From NCBI GenBank assembly GCA_958450325.1, contig OY288243.1:3324586-3388585 (forward strand): DNA of 64,000 bases, written 5' to 3'. Origin of the DNA: Agrostemma githago (taxonomy: Eukaryota > Streptophyta > Magnoliopsida > Caryophyllales > Caryophyllaceae). The notes under the pieces are model-generated. The model saw only the letters and a list, made by a program, of their open reading frames with translations. It was not told where the DNA came from and made no database searches. Shown here piece after piece: positions 22,306 to 33,235 of this stretch (position 1 is the stretch's first letter; every line of letters begins with the position of its first letter). Both the position numbers and the translations under genes were made by a program.

Positions 22306-23392
22306 AGAAGAAATAACCTGAAAAATGGCAGCCCTAGCTAAAAGGTAACGTCAAAGTTTCCTGTTTTAGCATTAGTTTCACCGAAATCTACTCCCTTTTC
22401 ATCAGGATATAATGAAATGAAGCCAAATAGTACGTCGTACTAAAACTAAAATCTATGTTCTTGTTTTCTCTCTAATGTAGCTCGCTAGGAGTGATGATTT
22501 GCATCCCGACATGGAAAAGAGCTATGGAAGCTTAAATTTTTGGTATTTTGGAAGAATGTACAGAAAACTTTTGTGAAGATCGAAAAAAGTAGCAAGCTTT
22601 TGTATATTTGTAGCTTGTAAGGCGAACATGGACTGGTTGAAATCTAATACTCTTATGTTTGCTAATCAAGTAGCTAGGCATATCTATCAACATGGGCATA
22701 GTCTAGGGCTTAATTGTTCTATTGCAGATTCTCTCTGTTTCCTTTCTCTTTGGCTGGAAAATTGAACCTTGGGTCTTTGATTTGCAAGTAACCGGTCAAA
22801 TGTTTTCAAAAATGGAGACTTGTTGTCATACCAACTATGGAGTATTCTTCACTTCAAAAAAAAAAAAAAAATCTACGGAAATTAGAAATAAAATGTACAG
22901 AGTAGTTATTTTATTCAAATACTTCATCGAAACATGTACTCAAGATTGCTAAGAACAATAACATTAGCAAGATAATGTGCGTAAATCGCACAAAATAACC
23001 GTATCAAAGTCAATAGAGCCGGAACTCAAAATCCATCAAAAAGAGTATGAAAAGCACAAAATAAAAAACTTAGAAAGTGAAATTAGCTTAATTAACAAAT
23101 TAAACACAAATTAAACATGTAACTAATATATTTAACAATTAGTTAACTAATTAAACATATTTAGAAAGTGAACTTAGATTAACCTAAAGTTTAATCTAAG
23201 GTAGAAACTGTTTTAAATTAGAAATTGAAGAACGAAATAAAAAGAATTAAAGAACGTGTACTTCTTAGCCTGCAGTTCTTTCAATGTAGGCCTATTCCGT
23301 CGATAGTCATAGGAGAATGATTCATTCCGTTTCTCATCTTTTGACCTGCCTGAGATCTTGGCTGGTCCACTACCTGCGTCGACGGTCATTGC
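22306..23392. other. Intergenic DNA downstream of the ATPase/HMG gene
   Basis: The first 400 bp is probably 3' untranslated sequence. It contains 'gtaacgtc' and 'taatgtag' pairs that could bound a 3'-UTR intron. From 22710 to 23068 lies the first copy of a segment repeated at 25962-26306 (see there). The rest, up to the gag remnant, is AT-rich with 'taattaacaaattaaacac' words. No gene is seen. Confidence 0.5.
22710..23068. repeat. About 350-bp direct repeat, copy 1 (copy 2 at 25962-26306)
   Basis: Shared words in order: 'ttgttctattgca.attctct', 'ctgaaaattgaa', 'gtaa(c/t)cg(g/a)tcaaatgtt', 'cgaaacatgta', 'actcaagatt', 'aacattagcaagata', 'tcacacaaaataac', 'gaactcaaaatc' and 'acaaaat(a/t)aaaaac'. 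The identity is clearly above chance but interrupted. The two copies bracket the gypsy remnant. Confidence 0.75.
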
Positions 23393-24618
23393 CTATTTTG
23401 TTTTTGACCCTTTTTCGGTCTTCTTGAATTCCTTCTTTTCACCAGGCGCTTTAGAAGAAGACGCTCGTTTTTTGCCGCGCCCTTGTTTGATGGTAGTTTC
23501 CATGTCGTGCGCTTGGGTTGCCAAATCCTGAAAGCTTCTCGGTTTAATCCCGTGTAGAATGTAGAGGAGATCCCAGTTCATGCCATTGATGCACATTTCG
23601 ACCGCGGAAGCTTCACTCAGACGGTCTTTGCATTCAAGACTTAGCGCACGCCAGCGGTTGATGTAGTCGATGACCGGCTCCTCATCCCACTGGGCAGTTT
23701 TTGTCAGCTCGGTCATGCTAACGATGCGTCTGGTACTGTAGAACCGGTTCAGGAATTCATCTTCCATCCGAGTCCAGCTGTCGATTGATTCTGCTTCTAA
23801 ATCCGTGTACCAGTCAAAAGCTATTCCCTTGAGAGAGCGTACGAACTGCTTGACAAGGCGATCACCCTCAGTTCCAGCGTTGTTGCATGTCTCTACGAAG
23901 TGCGCGACATGTTGTTTCGGGTTACCCTTTCCATCGAACAGCTGAAACTTCGGGGGTTGATATTCGGAAGACATGCGCAGGTCATCAATCCTTTTGGTGT
24001 AAGACTTGATGTACCGTCTAGTGGAAGTACTTTCACCGAGTTGGGTCTTGATCGCGTCGGCTATCAGACTCTGCAACTGCTCGTCTGCTCCGGGGTGTAA
24101 GCTCCAGTGTTTTTCTTTGGAGGCTTCTCGCCATCATCGTCATCATCCTTTTCACTGTCGCCCCCGTGGATGCTGTTCTTCTCAATGTCACTGTCATCGT
24201 GGATACTAGGAGTAGGCTTTTTGCGGAGCTCAATTACCTCTTTTTGAAGATCTTCAATCTTCTGGTTCTTCTCTTCATTCTCCTTTTGCATTTTATCAAC
24301 GAGTTTAGTAAGATTCAGGAGTTGATCTTCAATACTGGAACCACTAGCCATCATCACTGAAGCGCTGATAGGAGTGGCGACTTCCTTCTTCATTGGCGAC
24401 ACCTTAGGCTTGCGCGGGGAAGCGGTGTTGCTCTTGGAGACTTCATCCTTGCGGGAAGGAGAAGATGCTGTAAACATGGCTTTGGCGGCGGCAGCAATTG
24501 AGGCAGCGGAGATCTTGCGTGGCCTGGTAGGGATGTGGGCAGCACGTAGGCTGGCGGCAGCGGCGTCAAGGGCAGCCTTCTTCGCCTTCGCTCTGGTGAC
24601 CATGCCAACGGATTGCAT
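23393..24618 (-). pseudogene. Ty3/gypsy retrotransposon gag, frameshifted
   Basis: Two overlapping minus-strand frames (24618-24064 and 24076-23393) form a gag polyprotein. The N-terminal part is Ala/Lys-rich (MVTRAKAKKAALDAAAASL) with a coiled-coil run (LTKLVDKMQKENEEKNQKIE). The second part is the conserved retrotransposon gag domain: YQPPKFQLFDGKGNPKQHVA, HFVETCNNAGTEGDRLVKQF, VRSLKGIAFDWY, then W..ME.EFL.RFY. The two frames differ by one nucleotide near 24070. The frame ends after KKEFKKTEKGSKTK with no protease or RT after it. It is a dead 5' fragment, read away from the LTR at 24777-25193. Confidence 0.85.
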
Positions 24619-24776
24619 AACAGCGCCAGGAGATTGTTGGAAAGCGTCTGCGTAGGTCTTCCTGGGGTGTTGAAAGTGTTGCTTTGATTGGTAGACATCT
24701 TCTTGAAAAGTTGCCTTGGTTGCTTCAGCGGTAGAGATGAGAGGTAGAGATTTTCACGTCGGGTTCACCAATTTGT

Positions 24777-25193
24777 AAAACATAAAATTTTATAACCTGC
24801 GATAATTAAAATAACAGATACAAAATAATATGGAATACGAATTTTATTTTATAATCGAAAGATCGTGGATTTCTTGATTTCATGTCGAAGGTTAGGATTT
24901 TTGATAGTACTATGGGGTCTTATTGACTTAAATCCCGTAGGAGGAAGATGGAGGCTTTCTGGTGACTTATTCCATTTACCTACAATTTTGAGGGGTCGTT
25001 TGAGACTAATTCCATCTGACCTCCTCTAAACCCTAAACACAAGACCGTATTTATAGCCTAATAGCTTAGAGAGGAAGTTAAGAATCTACGGTATCCTAAG
25101 ATATTATCACAATATTTATGGATAATTATCTCTAAATTTTAAAGATATTAGACATAAATAGATATCGAAATATATAAAATTTTGGTGTCTACA
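24777..25193 (-). mobile_element. LTR of the gypsy remnant with primer site
   Basis: Plus-strand limits are TGTAAAACAT...GTGTCTACA (about 417 bp). Just outside, toward gag, is TTCACGTCGGGTTCACCA (about 24756-24773), which read on the minus strand is a tRNA-primer site (TGGTGAACCCGACGTGAA) two bases from the LTR end. The leader (24774-24619) and gag follow. No paired 3' LTR was found within the window. Confidence 0.65.
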
Positions 25194-25960
25194 AATGCCC
25201 CCTCGAGACTCGAGACTTGTTGTGGAGACTTCGAAGTCGGTTGCAACTTTGTCTCGAAACTTTGTAGAAAGACTTGAGGTTGATTTCGTTTGCCCATGAC
25301 TTCTACAGATCTGGATCCTTCGAGATTGGAGATGAAGAGCGAAAATCTTCACGTCGGGTTCACCAAAATTTGTAACAACAAATTTTGTATCGCAGAAAAC
25401 TGAAATACAAAACAAGGAAACAAATAAATTTTATTAATATTTATCAAAAGTTCGTGTACAACCTCTAATGTATCCTCTGATTCTAGTACGCCGTTTAGGG
25501 AACACGTGTACGCGGTACACGTGAGGGATGCGTGCGTAGCTGACTTGTACCGCCTTGCGCACGGACTTGAATCTCCCTGAGAGCTTGTGGCGACTTTGTG
25601 TCTTGTTCTCTCTAGATTCTTTGTTTCAGAAGTTTTCCAATTGCCTTCAAATGAACGAGAATGGCTCTCGTTATAGAGTTTTGGTTATTCAATGAATGAG
25701 AAAGGCTCTATTTATAGAGTTTTGGTTCTTCTTGATGGACTTTTGTAGTCATAGACCCGTTTATGGGTTTATTAGTGACATTGGCCCAATTTGTCTTATT
25801 TTCGTGTTTAATGATCCAAATAGGTTCATTTTGTAATTTGGATCGACCCATATTTCTTTTACTCGGGGCAAAATAATTAAATTGAGTTAAAATTTCGTAT
25901 TAACTCAAAATAATTAATTAATTTTATTTATTTGGCACTTTAATAAATTTTTATTGTCTA
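25194..25960 (-). mobile_element. Second LTR and leader of a related gypsy element (fragment)
   Basis: The same primer-site sequence TTCACGTCGGGTTCACCA recurs at 25349-25366. A second LTR start (TGTAACAACAAATTTTG, 25371) follows on the high-coordinate side, and leader sequence follows on the low-coordinate side (25345-25194, with a 'ctcgagactcgag' palindrome). So the head of one element abuts the LTR of another, and its gag is missing. The far LTR end is unclear, somewhere before 25962. Confidence 0.5.
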
Positions 25961-25961
25961 T

Positions 25962-26306
25962 ATTTGTTCTATTGCATATTCTCTTTATTTCCTTTCTGTG
26001 GGCTGAAAATTGAATCTTCGTTACTCAATTCACAAGTAATCGATCAAATGTTGTCGAAAATACAATTATTTTAACACTCATATTCAAGTAGTATTTCATT
26101 ATTCATAACTTCAATTTTCATGTAGAAATATTATATCGAAACATGTAGAAAAAATACACAAAATTGTATAAACTACTCAAGATTACTAACAACATTAGCA
26201 AGATATTGCGAGAATCACACAAAATAACAATATCAAAGTTACAAAAATCTGAACTCAAAATCAACAAAAAAAAAAAGAATAGGAAAAAGAACAAAATTAA
26301 AAACAG
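25962..26306. repeat. About 350-bp direct repeat, copy 2
   Basis: Partner of 22710-23068 in the same orientation. It has an extra roughly 60 bp ('ttaacactcatattcaagtag' region) not present in copy 1. It ends at 'aaaattaaaaacag', where the small terminal-repeat element at 26308 begins. Confidence 0.7.
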
Positions 26307-26307
26307 T

Positions 26308-26445
26308 TGGTCTCTCTTGCAACGGATATATCCGTCCCAAGCTTAAGACGGGCCAAATAGATACTATTTGAGGGGAAAAGGACAAAGGTCCCACAAACCT
26401 CACTTTTGTCTTTTTTTTTCCCTCAAATGGTATTTACTTGGCCAG
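26308..26445. repeat. Small terminal-repeat element, copy 2
   Basis: Related to 1054-1215: cttgcaacggatatatccgtc, gcttaagacgggccaa, 'aaggtcccacaaacctcacttttgtc', and 'ccctcaaatggtatttacttgg' at the far end. It lies about 265 bp upstream of the FLN1 start codon, so it may sit in the promoter of that gene. Confidence 0.45.
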
Positions 26446-26710
26446 AATTTGTGAATTGAGAAATGGTTACCCTGCTTAAGTACATTCCAAGATGATGTAT
26501 CCAATTCCTATGTCTGTCTGTTACTTGATGAATGTGGAACTCGGTAGTTTTTGTTTTACTGATGATGTAGGGTGTTTTCACCATGAGTGGAAAGATAAGA
26601 TAAAGTGTAAATTGAAAACGACTTCTCTTTTTCATTGATAACCTGCAAATTCGGATAACCAAATTGTACCTAAACAATAATGGTATAAACCCTAAATAAA
26701 CCCATCATCC

Positions 26711-28969
26711 ATGGCGATTCTCCTCGTTTCACCAATCCCCAGTTCTTCCTTTCTCTCTCCCAAAATCCCCCTTTTCCCAACAAACTTCCTTCCAATTTCC
26801 ACCATTCTTCAAGCTTCCTCAAACTCCAACAACGTCGCCCCTGAAACAACCCCAAAACGTCGCGGTAGACCAAAGGGCACTACAAAAACAACCAAACCCA
26901 ACCCACCACCAACAACAACCAAGAAAAAATCAAAAGGGTCCTCCCAAAATTCCGACTTTGAAAATGGATCGAACCCAGATTTGGACTTAGCCGACGATTT
27001 CGATGATGGGATGGATTTCCCATACTTGGACCCACCTCTGATATGCTGTTTTGGGGCAGTGCAAAAGGAGTTTGTACCAAGTGTTAGGGTTTCAGAGCAA
27101 CAAATGCACCCTGACATGTACTCACAGTGGAAAATGATGCAGTGGAATCCGCCTGAATTCGGGCGGGCTCCGGGTGGACCGGTGTCGAATGTGGCGATTT
27201 CCCATGTTCGATTAGGCGGTCGGGCCGAGGTTATGGGGAAGGTTGGGACGGATGAGTTTGGGGAGGAGTTGGTTCTTATGATGAATCAGGAGAGAGTGCA
27301 AACCAGGGCTGTTAAATTTGATGCTAATTTTAAAACAGGTTGTTCTTTTATGAAGGTTAAGTTTTGTGATGATGGGAGGATGAGGATGGAGTTGGTTAAA
27401 GAGTCTGCTGAGGATGCCTTGCATCACTCTGAACTGAACTTGGCTGTCCTTAAAGAGGTATAATTTCACCCATTATTCCTTAATAATGTTCTTGTAATTG
27501 TAATTGTAATAATTGTGTTAAGGCCCCGTTCTTTTCAGCTGTATGGTTTCGCCTGAATTCCTAACCAATGTTGTTGTAATTGTAATTGTAATTGTGTTAA
27601 GGCCCCGTCTTTTTCCGCTTCTTTCGGTCAGCCCATTAGGTTAAACCCACTTCAGCCGAATAGAACAAGACCTATGCACTTAAAAGCAGAATTTCTAGAA
27701 CACCATGAACTTCTGGTTTATCTGTATGTCTGACCATGATTTCAGAAGTTTATCAGTAAATGCGATTGGTTTTTGTCCGACATTCAAGATGAGCATTGTG
27801 ATCAAAGGTACATTTACTTTGTATAAGAAAGCTGAATTGCTTTTAGGAATGTGAAGGGTTTTATTGCACATTAAATCCGGTATTCCGTATTCACTATAAT
27901 CAACATGGTGATGTTTATGGCGTATGTTTGTAGACATGCAGAGAACATCCATGGTGGACTACTGGACTGTAGTCTGTAAAGAATAAACTAAGTGTGGTGG
28001 GTTTTCATTTGGTTAGATTATGAACTTTTTACGCTAGTGCATTTATAATCATGAGTAATCGCCAAAACATTACTTGAGGCGAATTTTATTACCAAACTAG
28101 TTATGCTTGCAGCCTGATCTATAATAAATTGTATAGTGTGCATTTGCAAAATATGCATTCTTTAGTAGTGTTAACTTTCTTCAGAATATTAGAAGGGAAT
28201 TGATGCTACTTCTGTGGTTGAAAGGCGCTCAACACTTAGTATCACTGATTTTTCGTGCATATGATGGCCTTTGCAGGCGAGAATCTTTCATTTCAATTCA
28301 GAAGTCTTGACATCACCGTCCATGAACTCCACTCTTTTCAAAGCTATTAATTTGTCCAAGAAGTTTGGGGGTCTAATCTTCTTTGATTTGAATCTTCCCT
28401 TACCTTTGTGGAAATCTCGTGACGAGACCAAAGAGATTATCAAGAAAGCTTGGAATGAAGCCGACATCATTGAGGTAAGCAGGCAGGAGCTAGAGTTCCT
28501 TCTAGATGAAGATCACTACGAGAGGAAAAGAAATTACCGACCTCAATACTACGCAGAAAATTATGATCAAACCAAAGACAGGCGGGATTATTATCATTAC
28601 ACGCGCGAGGAAATATCCCCATTATGGCATGACAAGCTCAAGTTCCTCTTTGTCACAGACGGGACGCTGAGGATTCATTATTATTCTCCATTATTTGACG
28701 GTGTGGTGATTGGAACAGAGGATGTGTTGATAACCCCATTTACATGTGATAGAACGGGGTCTGGGGATGCAGTTGTAGCTGGGATTATGAGGAAGCTGAT
28801 CACTCATCCCGAGATGTATGAAGATCAGGATGTTCTGGATAGACAGCTTCGATTTGCCATTGCTGCCGGGATTATAGCACAGTGGACAATTGGGGCTGTG
28901 AGAGGCTTTCCCACTGAAAGCGCCACACAAAACCTCAAGGAGCAAGTTTATGTCCCTTCAATGTGGTAG
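26711..28969 (+). CDS. FLN1: Fructokinase-like protein 1, plastid (PEP-associated pfkB protein)
   Basis: Two exons, 26711-27457 and 28277-28969 (GT-AG), give 479 residues, close to Arabidopsis FLN1. Residues 1-35 are Ser/Pro-rich without acidic residues, as in a plastid transit peptide. Residues 50-56 (RRGRPKG) form an AT-hook-like core. The adjacent Cys pair at 112-113 (ICCFGAVQKEF) is the CC motif through which FLN proteins contact thioredoxin z. The pfkB fold follows: GRAPGGPVSNVAISHVRLGG, then FFDLNLPLPLW, and the signature DRTGSGDAVVAGI near the C-terminus, ending in GFPTESATQNLKEQVYVPSMW. FLN1 is a subunit around the plastid-encoded RNA polymerase (PAP6) and is needed for chloroplast development; sugar kinase activity is thought absent. 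The start is the first in-frame ATG, which gives the transit peptide. Recognition is by recalled similarity along the whole length. Confidence 0.95.
27475..27625. repeat. Imperfect tandem duplication in FLN1 intron
   Basis: The block 'aatgtt(c/g)ttgtaattgtaattgtaat...gtgttaaggccccgt' is repeated twice, about 95 bp apart, just after the exon 1 donor. It is probably unstable simple sequence of no coding value. Confidence 0.6.
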
Positions 28970-29775
28970 ATTCTGGATTCACTTCATAAGTAGACGTGAC
29001 AAATGGATCGTTTGGGTAGAGGCTTCAGGTCAGGTCATGTTTGGATTGTGCCGTTTTGGGACCATTTTGACCAGGTCCTTTCGACTAGGGGCCTTTGCGG
29101 TTCGAGTGGCTATCTGGTCGTTTGGTAGTGAGAGGTTCATCTCCCTTCAATGTAGCAGAGATCATATATTCGTGCAGGATGTGTAGATGCTGATAGATGG
29201 ATGTCTTGTAGTGAAGTTATGTTATTTTTTGATCCAAAATGTGAGGTGCGAGGACTGTATGTTTACAAGGGGAATAAAGATTCGAGCCTTTAACGTGTTA
29301 CATGCAGAATCTCTTTATCAAGCGCTAGGCGGAAAACTCCTGTCTTAGTAAAGTTGTGTATCTCTTTCATTGTCACCTGCAGCCTGCAGGAAATGTAATC
29401 AATACAGTTATTTTTGCTGCTTTCTCAACAAGAGTCATCCAGTTTTACGGTATGTTAATGTTCCGACTTCATTCTGAAGTTCACATTAATATTTGTTCTG
29501 AATCGATAGGCCGACTCGTGAAATGACTGAAATCTTACATCCGAAGGTTCTCTTTGTGTTATTCTCACAAGTCACAAGTCGTGTGTTTCTCACTTTATGT
29601 TATGCAATAATTTTGCTAGAGTACTTCCAACTACTGTCTTCCGTGATATCAACTCGACCTGTTCCTCCAATCCTTTCGCTGCAGTTTACAATTTCATCCC
29701 TCACGCTTGTTCATCGCCCGTTATGAATCCTCATGCCAAGTGCTTCACTGCTTCAACCTTTCCTGCCCCCAGTCA
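28970..29775. other. Intergenic region between convergent FLN1 and OSCA genes
   Basis: FLN1 (plus) and the OSCA gene (minus) converge here, so most of this 0.8 kb should be their 3' untranslated sequences. The short open frames at 29523-29996 are shadows of the OSCA 3' end. No repeat element was recognised. Confidence 0.5.
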
Positions 29776-32700
29776 TCATGTGGACGTGGAAAATGAAAAA
29801 CTGTTTAAAGACACAATTGACTTCGTACTATGACTTTGGTTTAACATCTGTAGTCTGGGTTGGAGGCAACTTTCTATCAACTTGGATGGGTTCACCAACT
29901 CTAATTGCTCGACTATGCTCTGTTGCACGAAGTTCTTTACTGTATCCACTTGCTCGAAGTTCTCGGCTGAACTCACCTCCTGCAACATCACATTAATTTC
30001 AATAATGACAAGGAAGAATTTAATGGCGACAGTTATTAGACGGGCGTGTATATAATAAGGCAATGAGAAACCTGGTTTAAGTTCTTGTGTGTATCGTCTC
30101 CAGCAATCATCATCGTCAGATGAGCATGGCAGTTTTAACCTGGTGGAACCGTAAGTAAACCAGTCGAGCTGACAATAAGCAGCCTGGACTTGTTGATGTA
30201 TCTCCTCCATCTGCCCGCTTTTTTCATCTTCCTGGTCCAAATCAATGAGAACCTGCAATCACAAACCAATTTTGCATTCTTTAGTTGGTGTTTTATTTGT
30301 AGGAAACTGGAAGGTGAATGTTGAAGGGTTACCTCTGCAGCGATGTCATGAAACACAGGCTGAAATCGGCGTCTGCTGTACTCATTGTACAGAACTGTCA
30401 AAATGGTCAAGGGAACAGTGAAACCCAAGCAGACAGTGGATTTTTTCAAAGCAAAGAGACCCATGACGATAATTTGTGCCAGAACCAAAGAGAATATTGT
30501 TGAGGTGTGAACTATGGGCCAATACCGACCCCCAGTGTCGTACTCCGTGATGTACACATTCAGCATCTGCAAATATATTTGCAAACACGAACTTCATTGG
30601 GTGCAGATTAGATAGATAGGAATTCAAGTGAAGATGGTAAAGTAGCAGACGCCTGTACCTGGTTACGATACACAAGATAAGCAAGACAGTAATAAACGAG
30701 CAGCAACGGGATGATCAAAGGCGCAAGTACAGCGAAATTGAGACCAAGAAGTCCGAATAAGAGAACTCTTGGAAGTTCGGTATGATAGGGGAAAGTGAGG
30801 CCTTCATCATATGGACTGTAGTTCTTCATAAGTATGAACTTGTATATAAAGTTACACATGAGAGGAAATAGTTGCACAAGTTCGCATGCTAAACCTGTCC
30901 ACCCTGAAGTCAAGACGTAAGTCATAAAGAATTTAACCTGCAGACGTAAAAAGAAAAGAACAAGAGTCAGGTCGAGTGGTGAGAGTTTTCTAATATGGGG
31001 TGAAGAAATGAAAACTTACAGCAGCAGGCACTGCACTTGATGCTAATTGTAAGGGTATCAGTTTAGGTTCAGAAAACACATCCAACTTATTGAGCAGAGT
31101 CCCGGATGCAATGTTAACGAAGAACACGTTCCAAATGGTGAATGACAAGACTTTACAGCAGGCTGCCCTTTTCCTCTCGCTTCGAGATATCGACCCCTCA
31201 ATAGTCGAAAATAACGTCATCATTGGTGGGACAGTGTAGAAAAACAAGACCAAAATCACACTGGGCAGGTATCCTGTTATCAGCTGGCTCATATATTTCC
31301 TGATACCAAAGTAGCAATTAATTCAGACCCGAAAATCAAAGTTATCAATCCAGAAAATGATCCGAATCCTGAAAATGGTCTGACCCGGTTGACCAGTTTG
31401 GCAGGTCTAGATACTAGCACGTGGAGTCGTAATTAAGATACTTACTTTTTCAATAATCCTCTCAAGAAAGGAAACATCTGTTGTAACTGCGATAAATTAG
31501 CTAAGCTTTGGACAAGAGCAACAGGTGCAAGAAAGAAGACCAAGAAAACAGCAGTCGCTAGAAACGTAGATATTCTACGCAACCAGAACTGTTTGTATGG
31601 AATTTCAAGGTTTTGCCAGTAAACATCACGAGGCTCCGGTGCCAGTTGTGTGACCCACACCATCGGGTTTGATGATTGAAGGGCCCTTGCCGCGCATGAT
31701 GCACCATACCGGCTTCTAAATATCACAAATGCAGCCGCACATTCCTGCAAAAATGAGGGCTCAGCTCGTTTGATTCATTCAGGAAGTAGAAAATCATGGG
31801 AAATAAACTCCATTTCCTAATAGGGTCGTCTTACATACCTTTCCTCTTTCATTCAAATCAAGAGTAAGAAAATCCATTTTCTTTTTATCAGCCATTTCAG
31901 GCTCATCATCCACAACAACATTGAACACATTTGTACGCCCTCTACGAAAACCACAAGATCGGCAACTTGGAATGGTATCTTGGTGATACAGAACATCGTA
32001 CATCTCCTTCACATTTCCCTGTCACAGAATATATAACATGGTATCAAAGTCAGCGCGATCAAAGTTATATATGTGAAACTCATGTATGTATGTATGTAGG
32101 TATGTTGGGTTGGTTAAACAAATAAAATATGAATGTGTACCATTAGCTTCTGAATTTTACCACAATGATAAACCATCTGATGTGAAACATAAGACGATGG
32201 ATAATATTTCACAAAATAATTCTTCAGTACGTTGCTGTACGATTCCTCTTCAGACCACGGAATACCACGAACGAGAACTACAAATTGACTCAAATCTCGA
32301 GTAGAACCTTTAATATAGGCGAGTCTCTTCCGGATTATGTTTTTACTTTCCTAACAAAATAACTTCCACGTTAGGAAACATTAATTATACAGAGTATCAT
32401 TTAATTTAAAAGCTACTCCCTCCCATTCACTGGAATCCTACCATTTGATTAAAATATACCTCACATATATTCAATCTTTGGTAGGTTTCCAGTGAATGGG
32501 AGGTAGTATATATGAAGCCGTAGAAATAAAATAACTTACAAAGTGCAGAAGGATGCAAGCAGAGCAAGAGATAATATATAGTGCAAGACAATGAGCCCAA
32601 AGCCTGAAAACATCATGTATGTTGTAATTGGTCGTTCAATCTTTTAGTTGATGTACTTTGTTTAAATTATAATCATATTCATATATACATAGGAGTACGT

Positions 32701-33235
32701 ACCATTTGGAGCCTTCTTCGACATTTTGAGTGGTAAATACTTCGACAGATTCAGCAGAAATATGTTTATGTTCGATCTTTTGGCCAAAATAGTTCAAGGG
32801 TAGCACAATAGCAGTGCAGACAATAGCTGCAATCGTGAAAAGCCTTATACTGCAATAATAATGATAATGATAATATAAACACGATATGATCTGATCTGAT
32901 GCACATGAGAAGGAAGGAAGGTAGATTAGGAAAATGAATGTTTTGTACCTGAAAACGAGGGTCCTGAGAAAGACGACAGCATCGAATCCTCCAATGGTCA
33001 AGATGACGTCCTCGGAGGTGGACCAGGCCTTTAACAACCAACTAGGAGAAGGTACAAACTTGTCATACCAATAAGGATCATTAATTGCTTTGGATGATTG
33101 AATTTGAGCTAATCTACGTCCAAAGTAAACACTTCTATTGCTGGCTTGTTTTCTCAATATAGAATACAATGAGAATAGTACAACGCAAATCCCTATATTG
33201 ATCCCCGCTGACGTTATAAGAGCAGATAATTCCAT
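29776..33235 (-). CDS. OSCA/CSC1-type hyperosmolality-gated cation channel (RXW8/HYP1-like)
   Basis: Exons on the minus strand: 33235-32949, 32849-32703, 32603-32540, 32350-32141, 32018-31839, 31744-31446, 31299-31020, 30937-30659, 30566-30333 and 30252-30072, plus a last exon ending at 29776 or nearby. All join in frame with GT-AG sites. The protein has the family order: an N-terminal helix (MELSALITSAGINIGICVV, SLYSILRKQ), a cytosolic region with QFVVLVRGIPW, then AFVIFRSRYGASCAARALQ and LAPEPRDVYWQNLEIPY, then the pore half with VFLVFFLAPVALVQSLANL, ITGYLPSVILVLFFYTVPPM, YVLTSGWTGLACELVQ and RYWPIVHTSTIFSLVLAQII. The length of about 750-770 residues is normal. These plasma-membrane proteins are mechanosensitive calcium-permeable channels. 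Its nearest Arabidopsis relatives by recall are HYP1 and RXW8. The C-terminal exon is ambiguous (see findings). Confidence 0.93.
32416..32505. mobile_element. Stowaway-type MITE, 90 bp
   Basis: CTCCCTCCCATTCACTGGAA on the left and the inverse (ttccagtgaatgggagg) on the right are flanked by TA. It lies in an OSCA intron. It has the same TIR as the 190-bp element at 48609-48798. Confidence 0.8.

Noticed and set aside
24374..24655. 93-residue plus-strand Ala-rich frame
   Set aside because: It is the antisense shadow of the Ala-rich gag N-terminus.
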